Shown piece after piece: positions 23,941 through 35,000 of a DNA stretch of 35,000 nucleotides. The stretch's first letter is position 1. Every line of letters starts with the position of its first letter. The position numbers and the translations under genes were made by a program. The notes below the pieces were generated by a model. That model searched no databases. It saw only the letters and a list, made by a program, of their open reading frames with translations, and was not told where the DNA came from. The stretch comes from Anaeromyces robustus (lineage: Eukaryota > Neocallimastigomycota > Neocallimastigomycetes > Neocallimastigales > Neocallimastigaceae), in NCBI GenBank assembly GCA_002104895.1, contig MCFG01000249.1, positions 32,501 to 67,500 of the forward strand, written 5' to 3'.

Positions 23941-24724
23941 CTTGTTGTTGTTGTTGTTGTTGTTGTTGTTCTTGTTGTAGTTGTTGTTGTTGTTGTTGTT
24001 GTTGTTGTAGTTGTTGTTCTTGTTGTAGTTGTTGTTGTTTTCGATATTGTTGTAGTTGTTTTTGATGTAGTTGTAGTTGTTGTTGTAGTTGTTTTATATT
24101 TAAAGTATTAGATATTTCTAAATCTTTATGATTATAACCATTTTCTATATTTATTAAATAATCACACATTTCTGAAAATAATTCTAAACAGGAAGAATAA
24201 TTTATTTTACTAAAATTAAAAGTAGGTATATTACCAAAATGTAGAAAACGAAAGAGTTGGAATTCTTCTGAAGTTAATTGAACAGCTATTTTCACTAAAA
24301 TATCTTTTGAAATTTTACTATTATTATTAATAATTAAAAATTTTTCATTAATAACAGTATGGTAATCAGGAAATAAAGTAGCTAACACACTTCCTTCTGA
24401 ATCCTTTTTTAAATAAAATTGATAAGAAGCTTTTCCTTTAAATAATTTATCTTTTTGTTGAAGAAAAGATTGATAGGCCATCTCTATATCCATATTTAAA
24501 GTTTGATTTATATTCATACTTATACTCTCAATAACAAATTCTCTAAAAGTTTGATAGAATTTTTCAGCTTCATTTCTATGTTTATATAAAATATCATATA
24601 TTTTATATTTTTCCTGTTCTTCATGTAAACCAAAATAATTATAAATGAATTCTATAAAAAAATCTAATAATTCAAAATCATTCTTTAAACCTATATATAA
24701 ATTTTTATAAACTTGATAAATTGA

Positions 24725-24760
<36 letters not shown>

Positions 24761-25525
24761 ATTACTATTGGTAGGTTGATTTGAATTATTATTGGAATAG
24801 AAATATTTAAAAGAATTTTTTTGATTTTTGTTCACAACCTCAGTATTCAATAATTTAGTATTATTATTTCCTTTATGGTAATAAAACATATTATAATCTA
24901 ATTCATATGGAAGACCATATAATTCTTTATCGTTAAGATAACTATCTTCTACTATCATAGTATTTTGTAGTTTTAAATATTCATGATCCATCAAATTGGT
25001 ATAATCGGTATAATTGATGAGATATTGATGATAATATTTATAACCAAAAATACTACCAAGGTAAACATTATTTAAAGTAGTTACATCACTATATAATAAT
25101 TTATCATCTACTACCATCATATCATAATTTGAATTTTGGAGTTCTTTAAGAATACATTTAATATAAAGGCCATGTTCTGAGTTTAAAGTATATTTTTGCT
25201 TATATATTTTAAAATCGTCATTATAATTATTCTTATTTTCACCGTCAGTATCGAAAGAAGTAGTAGAATTATTTACCTTATTATTATTTCCATTATTATT
25301 CTCACAATATGAGTATGAAATATTGAAACCATTTAATTCTGAATCTTGGTTTCTTCTTTTAAAATATTGGTTCAATAAATCAACGTCTTCTTGTGTATAT
25401 TTTGCTCTTTCTATGTCAGGTTTTTTTAATAAAATATGTATAGTATTTTGTGCATATATTTTTAAAAGAAAGAATATCCAATATAAAAAGATGGTCATAT
25501 TTGTATTAAATATATGATATTTCAT
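22323..25525 (-). CDS. Solute-binding protein/class C GPCR fusion, paralogue A (with polyQ linker)
   Basis: This is a membrane receptor with exon 1 at 25525-23165 (787 codons) and exon 2 at 22913-22323, giving 983 residues. Residues 1-25 are a signal peptide (IYAQ). Residues about 26-600 resemble type 2 periplasmic solute-binding proteins: YDMMVVDD, YGLPYELDYNMFYY, FKGKASYQF, then LTSEEFQLFRF and GNIPTFNFS. Residues 479-554 are a polyQ tract broken by Glu, Leu and Lys. The class C seven-helix core starts near residue 614: TM1, HPYLKAISPSFCNLIILG at TM2, Cys before TM3, FRIYYIYTN after TM3, TM4, a Cys/Trp-containing extracellular loop, TM5 split by the intron, then TM6 and TM7 in exon 2. The intron 23164-22914 (GTAAAG/TTAG) is in phase 0. 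The cytoplasmic tail has a short polyQ and the motif NDPIASNPNNYYFN. It probably senses an extracellular small solute and signals through a G protein; the ligand is unknown. Confidence 0.88.
22980..23108. repeat. AAAT/AATATAAAT compound array in the receptor A intron
   Basis: Runs of AAATA units are separated by AATATAAAT, forming an irregular higher-order repeat that fills most of the 251-nt intron (22914-23164). Confidence 0.9.
23864..24091 (-). repeat. CAA-repeat encoding the receptor A polyglutamine linker
   Basis: About 76 codons, mostly CAA, interrupted by GAA, CTA and AAA codons. It lies between the GNIPTF part of the binding domain and the conserved juxtamembrane segment; paralogue B lacks it. 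Confidence 0.95.
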
Positions 25526-26230
25526 TTTTTATTTCACTTTTTTTTTATTTAATTTTTATAATATATTTTATATATTTTATATAATTTTTATAATTTTTAT
25601 AAAAAAGCATGAATATATTTTAATAATTATGAAAATACAATGAAAACTAAATAATAAATTAATTTATTGTTGGTATATATATGAATTCATGAGTAAAAAA
25701 GAAAGTAATATATTATTATTATTATTATGTTTATATTTCATTTGAATTTTTTAAATTTTTATTTTAATAAAGTATAATTGAATTATAACAAGAATTAAAT
25801 TTAATATATTTTAAATCATACATCTGCTTTATAATAAAAAAAATAATTTAATTCTGTTTTTTTTTTTTTCTTATATAATAAAAAATATTAATTTATTATT
25901 GTATTGTATTTTTTCTTTAATGATTATATAAATGAATGTTTTTAATTTTAAAAGTAAAATATATATTAGAAATTTCAATTATATATAATATATTCTATTT
26001 ACTTATTTATTTTATTTTTAAAAATATCTTTAAACTTTTTTTTTTGTTTTTTTTTTTTTTTTTATATTATGTTCATAAGTAATATATTTATATTTAAAAA
26101 AAAAAAAGGAAAAACGTCTACCACATTATCTGTATTTTTTAATTAAACCATTATTAATTTTTAAATTAAAAAAAAATTTATATTTATATAAAAATGTTTA
26201 TTTGTGTAATATTATGTCATTATTATATTT

Positions 26231-26536
26231 ATCTCATTATTAATTTATTTATTTTTTTACTTATTTATTTATTTATTTGTTTATTTGTTTATTGATTTAT
26301 TTATTTATTACTTATTTGTATATTTATTTATTTATTTGTTTATTTGTTTATTGATTTATTTATTTATTTATTTTTTTACTTATTTATTTATTTATTTGTT
26401 TATTTGTTTATTGATTTATTTATTTATTACTTATTTATTTATTTATTACTTATTTATTTATTTATTTTATTTTTATTTATTTACTTATTTGTTTATTGAT
26501 TTATTTATTTATTTATTTACTTATTTGTTTATTGAT

Positions 26537-26567
<31 letters not shown>

Positions 26568-26584
26568 TTGATTGATTTATTGAT

Positions 26585-26667
<83 letters not shown>

Positions 26668-26704
26668 TTATTTATTTATTTGTTTATTTATTTATTTATT
26701 TATT
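26231..26704. repeat. Long TTTA array with TTTG, TTGA and TTAC variant units
   Basis: Blocks of TTTA are punctuated by ordered variants (two TTTG units, then one TTGA unit, then TTAC). The same block order recurs several times between 26260 and 26560; the last part is pure TTTA. Confidence 0.95.
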
Positions 26705-27020
26705 ATTTTAAATGTAACAATATAAAAAAAATTAAGTATTAAAATCATACTTTGTTTATAAATTGTTTTTATATAATAAATCTAAGAATGTTGAACCTTA
26801 TTCCATATAAATTTCTATTTCTCAAAAAAAAAAAAATTTTTTTAAATAAATTTATAAAATCTATTATATAAATATATTTAAAGATATTGGCAACATATAT
26901 TCAAATATATTATTAATTTAATATTTTAATTAATCTTAATACAATTATTAATTAAATAATATATTAATAAAATAAATAAAAAAACGGTTTGAAAATTCGA
27001 AAAAAAAAAATTTTTTATAT

Positions 27021-27056
27021 TAATATATTATAATATATTATAATATATTATAATAT
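27021..27056. repeat. 10-nt tandem repeat (TAATATATTA)
   Basis: Three exact copies and a partial fourth. Each unit is itself palindromic. Confidence 0.9.
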
Positions 27057-27393
27057 ACCATAATATATATAATAAATTATATTAATTAATATTCAAAGCC
27101 TTTACAAAAAAAAAAAAATTGTCAAGATTATAAAGAAATAAATAATCAATAATAAATAATAATAACGGCTAATAATAAATACAAATGGAAAAGTTATAAT
27201 AATAATAATAAATAATAATAAATAATAGTTAATTATAATGTTAATGTTAACATAGAAATAATAATAATAAAAATAAAAATAATTGATTATAATAACAATG
27301 GTTAATTCCAAGGAACAACAAAAAAAAACAAAGAATTAAAAAAAAAAAAAAAAAAGAAATTACAAAGATTTCTAAAGATAAAAAAACCCAATC

Positions 27394-27508
27394 AATAAAA
27401 AAAATTTTTTAAATTAAAATTTCCTATTTTTTTTTCTTTTTAATTTAAAAAATTTTTTTTATTAAATTTTCAAACAATTCTTTTGTTTTTTTTTTATTGT
27501 TTGAAAAT
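27394..27508. repeat. Two consecutive perfect hairpins
   Basis: Hairpin 1 has 26-bp arms (27394-27419 and 27438-27463) with an 18-nt loop. Hairpin 2 follows directly with 13-bp arms (27466-27478 and 27496-27508, sequence ATTTTCAAACAAT) and a 17-nt T-rich loop. No gene is recognisable around them. Confidence 0.85.
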
Positions 27509-28139
27509 CATTCTTTTTTAATTTTTGTTTTTCTTTTTAATATATTTTAAAGTTTTTAGCCATTCTACGTTTTACATACTAAAAAAAAAAACATAAAACA
27601 TAAAACCTAAAACATATTAATAATGTTAATAATGTTAATGCATTAATACACAAAAGTTAATGAAAAAGAAGAAAAAAAGAAAACAAAAAAAATAAGTTAA
27701 CAAGAATAATAAAAGAATGCTTTAAATACTAAATTTTTATTAAATATATTTTATTTTATTTATTTTATTTATAATCAATAAACAAGATAATTTTTTGTTT
27801 TTATTTATTATTAATAATTATTATACTTTTAAATTTTTTAATTAATAAATAAAACAAATATGAAATTAATATATTATAAATATATAGTTATAATCATAAT
27901 AATTATAATAATTATAAAACATAAAATTTATTATTATTAATTAATAGATTTAATTATTTTATAATTAATAGTTTTTTATAACATATATAATCAATATTAA
28001 TCAATAATCAATATTTAATGTTATCGTTTAAATAATTACGAATAAAAATACTTGTTTATTCAAATTGTTCTTGTTAATTCTTGTTAATTCTTTTTTATTT
28101 TATTATTTTTTTTATTTTAAGTTATCTTTAATTTCTTTT

Positions 28140-28174
<35 letters not shown>

Positions 28175-28376
28175 ATTTTCTGATTTTATCTTTGATCTTT
28201 TTTTTTTTGGTGTGTGTAACAAAGAATAGAAAAAAAATTTTTTTTTTTAATATTTCTGTATTTTGAAATTTTTTTTTTTTTTTCAAAATTTAATATATTA
28301 CAAAAATTTTGCTTCAAATTATAATTCTAATTATAATTATAATTATATAATTAATAAAAATTAAAACAATATATAA

Positions 28377-28413
<37 letters not shown>

Positions 28414-30303
28414 GAAAAGTTTAATTTCTATTTGAATAACAGAGACAAAATGATTATTATTAATAATATTATTATTAATATTAATAATGAAATAATAATG
28501 AAGAGATAATTATAATATAATATAAATATAATAAATTATAATAAATATAATTAATAATATAATTAAATAATATAGTAAAATAAAAATAAAGAAACCTAAC
28601 AAATAATAAAATATTATAATAAATATTATAATAAGAAAATAAAACAAATATATTTTTTTTCTAATTGTAATTGTTGTGGATATATATTAATTAGTAAAAT
28701 TTCTTTCTTTAAATAATATTTTAAAATGTGTTAAACTTACAAAAAAAATGTATCAGATGGTGAACAAAATACACATGAAAAAAAAAAAAAAAAAAAAAGA
28801 AAAAAAAAGAAAAAAGAAACAAAACACACATACACACACACACAAAAAAAAAATTTTTTTTTTTTTATAATCTTATTTACTAATTTTTTTTTTTATTTTT
28901 TTGTTTTTTATATATGTTTTAAATTTTATATATAAATTCATCTATCTATTAAATAAATGAAATATAACAATATAAATTAAATATATTTTAATTGTTCCTT
29001 TAATTATAACATATGAAAATAATAAAAATGGATATTATTAAATATTATTTATTTACTTTCTTTTTTTTTTATAATTGCTTTATAATATTAAAAAAAAATA
29101 TAACCAAAAAAAATAAAAAAAAAAAGAAAATTTATATTATATATATATATATATATATATTTACATATTAGCTATTTATTATAATCAAATTTTAACCTTT
29201 TACATTATAGAAATAAATTTATTTAATTTGAAAACAACAACAAAAAAAATTCTCATATTTATTTAGTAATATTTTTTTGATAATATTTTAAATACATATT
29301 AATGATTTTTATGTTTGTTTATTTATTTGTTTAATTATTTTATTGTTTTTTTTTTTTTTTTTGTTTTGTTTTGTTTTTGAAAATCTCCAAATTTATTAAT
29401 CGTATTATTTTTTATTATAGATAAATTTTTGAAAAGTAATAGATGGTATACTTTGTGAAAGTAATTTAATGTTTTTCTTTTTTTAAAATATATAAATATA
29501 TATATTACATAAATTTTATAGTATATATGTTAAAGTTAAACTATCTTTTTTCTTTATATAAATATATAAATATAATTACTTTATTATTTTCTTTCTTACA
29601 AATAGAATTATATCAAATAAGGATTATTTTCTCTCTTTTTTTTTTTTTATTTTATTCTTTTAAGAATAAATAAATAAAAAAAAAGAAAAGAAAAAAATTA
29701 TTCTACTAAATTCGATAATAATTAAAGAAAAAGAAAAAAACATTTATTTATTTATTTAAATATTTATATATATTCCAATGATTCAAATAATAATGAATCA
29801 TCTTAAATTTAAAAATAAAGACAAACCAACAAACAAAACTGTATTAAAATATTACAATTTTTAATCTTTTATAAATAAATTAAATATGAAAAAATATACT
29901 TTTATTGTTTTTTTTTTTTTTTTTTTAATTTATTATTTATTTTAAAATATCATTTATATTTAATATTATTCATATTTGATTTCTATTTTTATTATTTTTA
30001 TTTATATTTAATTTTTATATTCAATTTTTATATTCAGTTTTTATATTCAGTTTTTATTTTTTATTTTTTATTTTATTTTTTATTTTTATATTCTTTAATT
30101 CTTTTTTTTTTTTTTTTTTTTTTTTTTTTATTTATTTATTTATAAGAATAAATTTAAATATTAATATAATTAATATTTTTATTCTAAAAAGTAATATTAT
30201 CATTCAATTGATAATTAAAAAGAATCATTAATATAAATAAAAATAAAAAAAAAAATAAAATAAAATAAATAAAACAAATAAAAACTTATTGTTTTTATTA
30301 TAA

Positions 30304-30358
<55 letters not shown>

Positions 30359-30784
30359 CTCTTTTACATATCATACATTAGATATAATACATTAATACAT
30401 TATTTCAGTATTTTATAAAAAAGTTTTTTTTTTTTTTTTTTTTTTTTTTTGTTGTTGTTTTTGTTGTTATAATCATTAAATTTCCCCTATATTCATTTTT
30501 ATTTTTATTTTTATTTTTGTTTTTATTTTCTAATTCAGATTCTTTAATTATTTTATAAAATATTTTTTTTATTATAAAATATTTTATACTTCTTTTTTTT
30601 AATATATATATTTCTTTTGATATAATTTTTTTTTTTTATTTCTTTATCATTTTTTTTTAAATTTTATATATTTATTATTATTATTTTTTTCATTCCTTTT
30701 TCCCCCCATTTCTACGAAAACATAATTATTAATTATTACTATTATTTTTTTTTTCTTTTTCATTTTTTTTCATTTTTTGAAAAT

Positions 30785-33700
30785 TTATTTAGAAGATTGG
30801 TGACAATTATTATCTAAAATATCAATATTTTCTAAAGATTCATTAAAGAAATAATTATTAGGATTATTAATTATTGGATCATTGTCATCACTAATCCTAT
30901 TATTTTTCTTTTTTTTAGTATTTTTATTATTTAACCATGAGAAATTAAACCAATAACTACTATTAAAGTCCTTTTTCATGGAAATAAAATCAGCAATATT
31001 AGCAAATTCATTATTTATATTTCTATTCCAATCTTCAAAATTATTTTCATTTTTATTATTATTATTATTATTATTATTGTTATTATTATGATGATTTTCA
31101 CAATCAATATTATTTAAACTTTCTGAACTACCAATATGTCGATAAATATATAAAAGTCTTGACCCAACCAAAAAGTAGACACAGGATAAGTTAAATAAAA
31201 TAAATAATAAAAATGCAGTAATATAACCTATGGCATAATAACTATCTGGAATATCTCTAATAAATAAGGTAAGGAAAAATCCAAAAATATAAGGTACAAA
31301 TATAAGTATAATAAATCTATATTCTTTAAATATTTTTGTAGCCTTTCCAGATTTTATCATCATAATTAACATACTTATTACCTAAATTTTTATTAAAATA
31401 TATATAAGGAAAAGAAAAAAAAAGTAATAAATAAAAATAAATAATAATTAGTTTATTTTAATAATAATAATAATAATAATAATATAATAAAAAGTATTAT
31501 TTAACATATATAAGATATATCATATATAATATATAAAACATATATAAAATATATAATATATAATACATATAATGTATAAATAATATTTTTATTTTTAATT
31601 TTTTTTTTTTTTTTTTAAATATATATACATATAAAATTTCAAAATAATAATAAAAGTAATAATAATAATAATAATAATAAATATTATTATATTATGATAT
31701 TATGATATTATGATATTATGATATTATGATATTATGGATATTATTATTTTAATACTTACAATAATTACATAATGAAAATTAATATATGGAAGATAGCTAT
31801 CATAGGTACTATAACAATAAAAAAACCGATGTGTCATAACATAACCCATAGTAAGTAAATAATATTTATCTTTCTCCAAAAAGATATAAAGGGTACAAAG
31901 AATAAGATTAGAAATAATAATAATCGTTAAATATGTTAAGATATGATTATCATTTAATCTTTTCCCAAAATTAACTTTAGTTATATTAGTATAAATTCTA
32001 TAAATACGGAAAGTAATGGCCCACATAGGTAAATAGAATAAACTACGAGCCAGTGAAGCCGTATAGAGAGAAGTATAACATTGCCATATAGATTTAGTAC
32101 AAAAACGATCAAAAATGAAAAATATATTAGCAATAAAACTAAGTATAATTAAATTACATAAACTTGGAGATAATACTTTTAGATAAGGATGATTCTTATT
32201 TTTTTGAACTAAATACATAATATAGCCAAGAATCATAACATAGACTAATATCATAATTAATATAGTGGTTGTAGGTATATTAAATTTTCTTATATCAATC
32301 CATTCTCTATCATAAAAAGTATTAATATAAGTATCTATCATTGGTTGAGTTTTATTATTTTTTAAAAATTCTTTTAAAACTTTAGGTAAATGAAGTCGAA
32401 CTTCTAAAAAGGAAGGACTCCATTCACTTTTGGTAAACATATTTTTAATATGAATAGGTTCTTCTACTTCTAATTTTTCTAATATTTGACATAATAAACT
32501 ATGATTTTGACAATATTTTTGAATGGACGGATTTAATTGATTCGTATAATTAAAAGTTGGAATACTACCAAGAATTTCAGCTCGATAAAGTTGAGCTTCT
32601 TCAGATGTTAATTGATTTGCTACTTTAATTAATACATTAGGATCAATTTTACTTGAATTATTAATAACTAAATATTTTTCATTAATAACACTATGATAAT
32701 TAGGTAATAATAAGGTATCTATAGATTTAGTAACTTCTGATTGTAATAAATTGAAATATGAAGCTTTTCCTTTAAATAATAATTTTTCTTGATTTACAAA
32801 AGCAGAATATGCTGATTCTATAGTTGTATCTAAAGATTGTGTCAAGGATGAACCCATAAAATCAATAAGTAAATTTCTATAAGATTGAAAGATTTTTTCA
32901 GCTTTTTCACTTTCCTTGTAAAATATATCAAAATAATGTGAATCATTAGATTTTGGAACACCATATATATTACAAATATATTCAATAAATGTATTTAACA
33001 TTTCATCATCATCACCAAGCCCTATACTTAAAGGAACTATATTATCATACTTATTACCATCATTATCATCATTTATAATGGTTTTAATATTATTTATATT
33101 TGTTGTTGTTGTTGTAGTAGTATTAGTTGTAATAGTTTCAGTAATATTAGAAGAATTAATAATATTATTTAATAAATTTGTATTATATTTAATATTATTA
33201 TTATTATTATTTAATAGTTCTATAGATTTAGATAAATGTTGTTTCCATTTATCTAGAATAGAATTCTTTAACTTTTCATCATCTTTATAATAGTATAATA
33301 CATCAAAATCTAATTCATAAGGAAGTCCATATAACAATTTATCATTTTCTTTATCATTAAGATAACCATCATTAATAATATTCATATCCATGATTTCATT
33401 ATTATTTATATAATTAAATTTCATATTATTAGTATTGGTGTTATCATTATTATTATTATTATTATTATTATATTCAAGGTAATTTACAAGAAAATTATGG
33501 ATATATTGATTATCAAGATTATATATTGGAGAAAACATTTCATGTTTTACAAAGGAATAATCAGAAAATAAGAACCGGTCATCAACTATCATTAAATCAT
33601 AATTTGATTTTTTCAATTCCTTAGTAACACACCTTACATAATTTGAATATTCTGAATAAATTAAATAGGTATATTTATATCTATCATATTGTTTATCAAG

Positions 33701-33964
33701 AGGTGAACTGGTATTTTCACAATAAGAAAAATTAATATTATAATTTTGAAGTAAAGTATCGTTGGCATTTATAGTATTAAAATATTCATTCATTAAATTT
33801 ATTTGACTTTCATTATATTTAGTTTTATTAAGTTCAGGTTTTTTCATTAAAATATTTATGGTTACTTTAGCAAAAACTTTTGATGAAAAAAATATTGTAA
33901 AAAAGAATATGACGAATGTCACTTTATATATACAGTATAACATTTTATCTATTATTACATTCAT
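30785..33964 (-). CDS. Solute-binding protein/class C GPCR fusion, paralogue B
   Basis: This is a paralogue of the gene at 22323-25525, with exon 1 at 33964-31760 (735 codons) and exon 2 at 31381-30785, giving 933 residues. Residues 1-32 are a signal peptide (KVFA). The ectodomain (about 33-560) matches paralogue A in order: YDLMIVDD, YGLPYELDFDVLYY, FKGKASYFN, then LTSEEAQLYRAE and LGSIPTFNYT. Asn and Thr runs fill loops, and the polyQ linker is absent. The seven-helix core begins near residue 563, with HPYLKVLSPSLCNLIIL, a Cys before TM3, MWAITFRIYRIYTN after TM3, TM5 split by the intron 31759-31382 (GTAAGT/TTTAG, phase 0), then TM6 and TM7 in exon 2. The tail contains an Asn run and the motif NDPIINNPNNYFFN. 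The two genes share strand and intron position, so they arose by duplication. The ligand is unknown; a sugar or peptide is plausible from the binding-protein fold. Confidence 0.88.
31382..31759 (-). other. Intron of receptor B
   Basis: A 378-nt phase 0 intron at the same place in TM5 as in receptor A. It contains AAT repeats, a T run and an octamer array, with nothing coding. Confidence 0.85.
31690..31736. repeat. 8-nt tandem repeat (ATTATGAT) in the receptor B intron
   Basis: Between five and six exact copies, starting about 23 nt inside the intron from its donor. Confidence 0.95.
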
Positions 33965-34916
33965 TATGATTATTTTTTCTTTCTTTTTTTGATATTTTTT
34001 TAACTATATAATATATATATATAAATACAAAACATAATATATATAATTAATTTATTAAATATTGTTTTATTAAATATTTATATTTATACCTTTTAAAAAC
34101 AATTTAACATATATACATTAAAAATTTTATTATTATTTTTTTATGATAATTTTAAATTGTGGTATAATATATATATATTTATTTATATAATAAAATATTA
34201 AGAAATAAAAAATAAAAATATATATTTTTCATGTCACATACCTTAAAAATGAAAAAAAGAAAAAAGAAAAAAAAAAAAAAAAACTTGAATAAATAATTAT
34301 TTTTTATATACTCTATGTTGTAAATTAATTATTTATAAAATTTTTTATTTTTTTTTATTATTAATTTACTTTATTCAATATTTTATTTTATTATATCTTA
34401 TTTATTTTATTATATCTTATTTTATCTTATTTTACTTTTTTTTTAATAAATTTTAAATTTAAAAATTCATTATATATACATTAAACTTATATATATTAAT
34501 AAAATTTAAATTATTTCAAAATTTTATTTTATTTTTAACTTATTTATTATTTATTATATTTAGTTAACCTTTTTTTTATTATATTTAGTTAACTTTTTTT
34601 TTATTATAAAACTACGTTTTTTTTTTTTTTGTATTTATTCTTTATCAAAAGAATAATTAATTGTCTATAATATTTATATAATAATTAAAAGAAGTTAATT
34701 ATTTTTTTGTAATTCATAAATTTAAAACTAATTATGTTTTTAAAAAAAATTTCTATTTATTGTTATATTTTTTATTATTTTTATTTTCATTCTTTAGTTA
34801 ATTTTTTTTTTTATTTCTTAAAATAAAAGAAAATAAAATATTTAAATAAAATATAATAAAATAAATAAAATAAGCTGTTATAAAAAAAAATCGATAAAAA
34901 AAATACTTTTTATATG

Positions 34917-34952
<36 letters not shown>

Positions 34953-35000
34953 AATTATTTTGTTATTATTTTTTACAAAAATTTTTGCTAAAAAAAAATG
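33965..35000. other. Upstream region of receptor B to the right edge
   Basis: AT-rich DNA without a recognisable gene. It has two small tandem duplications (34383-34419 and 34551-34602) and ends near a 34-nt A run (34916-34949). Confidence 0.6.
34551..34602. repeat. Two tandem copies of a 26-nt element containing TTTAGTTAAC
   Basis: Copies at 34551-34577 and 34578-34602 differ by about one or two bases. Each contains the palindrome GTTAAC followed by a T run. They lie about 600 nt upstream of receptor B. Confidence 0.8.

Larger units (their letters stand above)
25526..30784. other. 5.3-kb spacer between the two receptor genes
   Basis: This should hold the upstream region of receptor A and the 3' end of receptor B. 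It contains a 470-nt TTTA-type array, a 10-nt tandem repeat, two consecutive hairpins, long T runs (28142-28173, 30424-30450), an AAT array (28379-28412) and a short CA repeat (about 28822-28843). I see no convincing exon, tRNA or transposon remnant. Confidence 0.6.

Noticed and set aside
27102-27311. Minus-strand 69-codon frame
   Set aside because: Made from AAT/TAT repeats; composition matches spacer rather than exons.
25526-30784. Transposon remnant between the receptor duplicates
   Set aside because: No transposase or reverse-transcriptase residues in any frame and no terminal inverted repeats with target duplications; only simple repeats.
31690-31736. Regular short repeats as a CRISPR-like array
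   Set aside because: Uninterrupted octamer tandem repeat without spacers, in a eukaryotic intron; a microsatellite.
1-35000. Dictyostelid origin, given AT richness, polyN/polyQ and class C receptors
   Set aside because: Gene spacing is far wider than in dictyostelids, and the hevein-type module and solute-binding/7TM fusions fit gut fungi better; not formally excluded without a database search.

Overview
The window looks like nuclear DNA of an anaerobic gut fungus (Neocallimastigomycota). The evidence is extreme AT richness outside exons, long A/T homopolymers, many TTTA, TTTTA and ATT microsatellites, spliceosomal introns with GT(A/G)A-type donors, and proteins full of Asn, Gln, Asp and Glu runs. 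A hevein-type chitin-binding module and two receptors that fuse a bacterial-type solute-binding ectodomain to a class C seven-helix core also fit. A dictyostelid was considered and is less likely, because genes are sparse (intergenic gaps up to 5 kb) and the domain content is fungal. The assignment is inference from composition and gene content, not from a database match.

Seven protein-coding genes can be reconstructed. All reading frames below are my own splice models from family conservation plus GT/AG sites. From left to right: (1) the 5' part of a CCA-adding tRNA nucleotidyltransferase on the minus strand, running off the left edge (33-758). (2) A two-exon SRD5A3/DFG10-type polyprenol reductase of the dolichol pathway on the minus strand (1655-2848). 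(3) A seven-exon HMG-box protein on the plus strand (4269-6945), resembling the Nhp10 subunit of INO80, with a very long acidic tail and an apparent 4-nt microexon. (4) A six-exon CaM-kinase-like Ser/Thr kinase on the minus strand (8642-12216), whose probable calmodulin-binding segment sits at the extreme C terminus. (5) A single-exon 1440-residue secreted subtilase on the plus strand (16960-21282), with a chitin-binding module and six copies of an unfamiliar six-cysteine repeat. (6) and (7) Two paralogous solute-binding/class C receptors on the minus strand (22323-25525 and 30785-33964), each with one intron at the same place inside TM5.

The rest of the window is AT-rich spacer made of microsatellites, homopolymers and a few inverted repeats. 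I found no tRNA, rRNA, transposon or CRISPR array. Genes 1-4 are housekeeping, chromatin and signalling functions. Genes 5-7 face the outside: the subtilase probably acts at or beyond the cell wall, and the two receptors probably sense a small extracellular solute such as a sugar or peptide. There is no evidence that the seven genes form one pathway.
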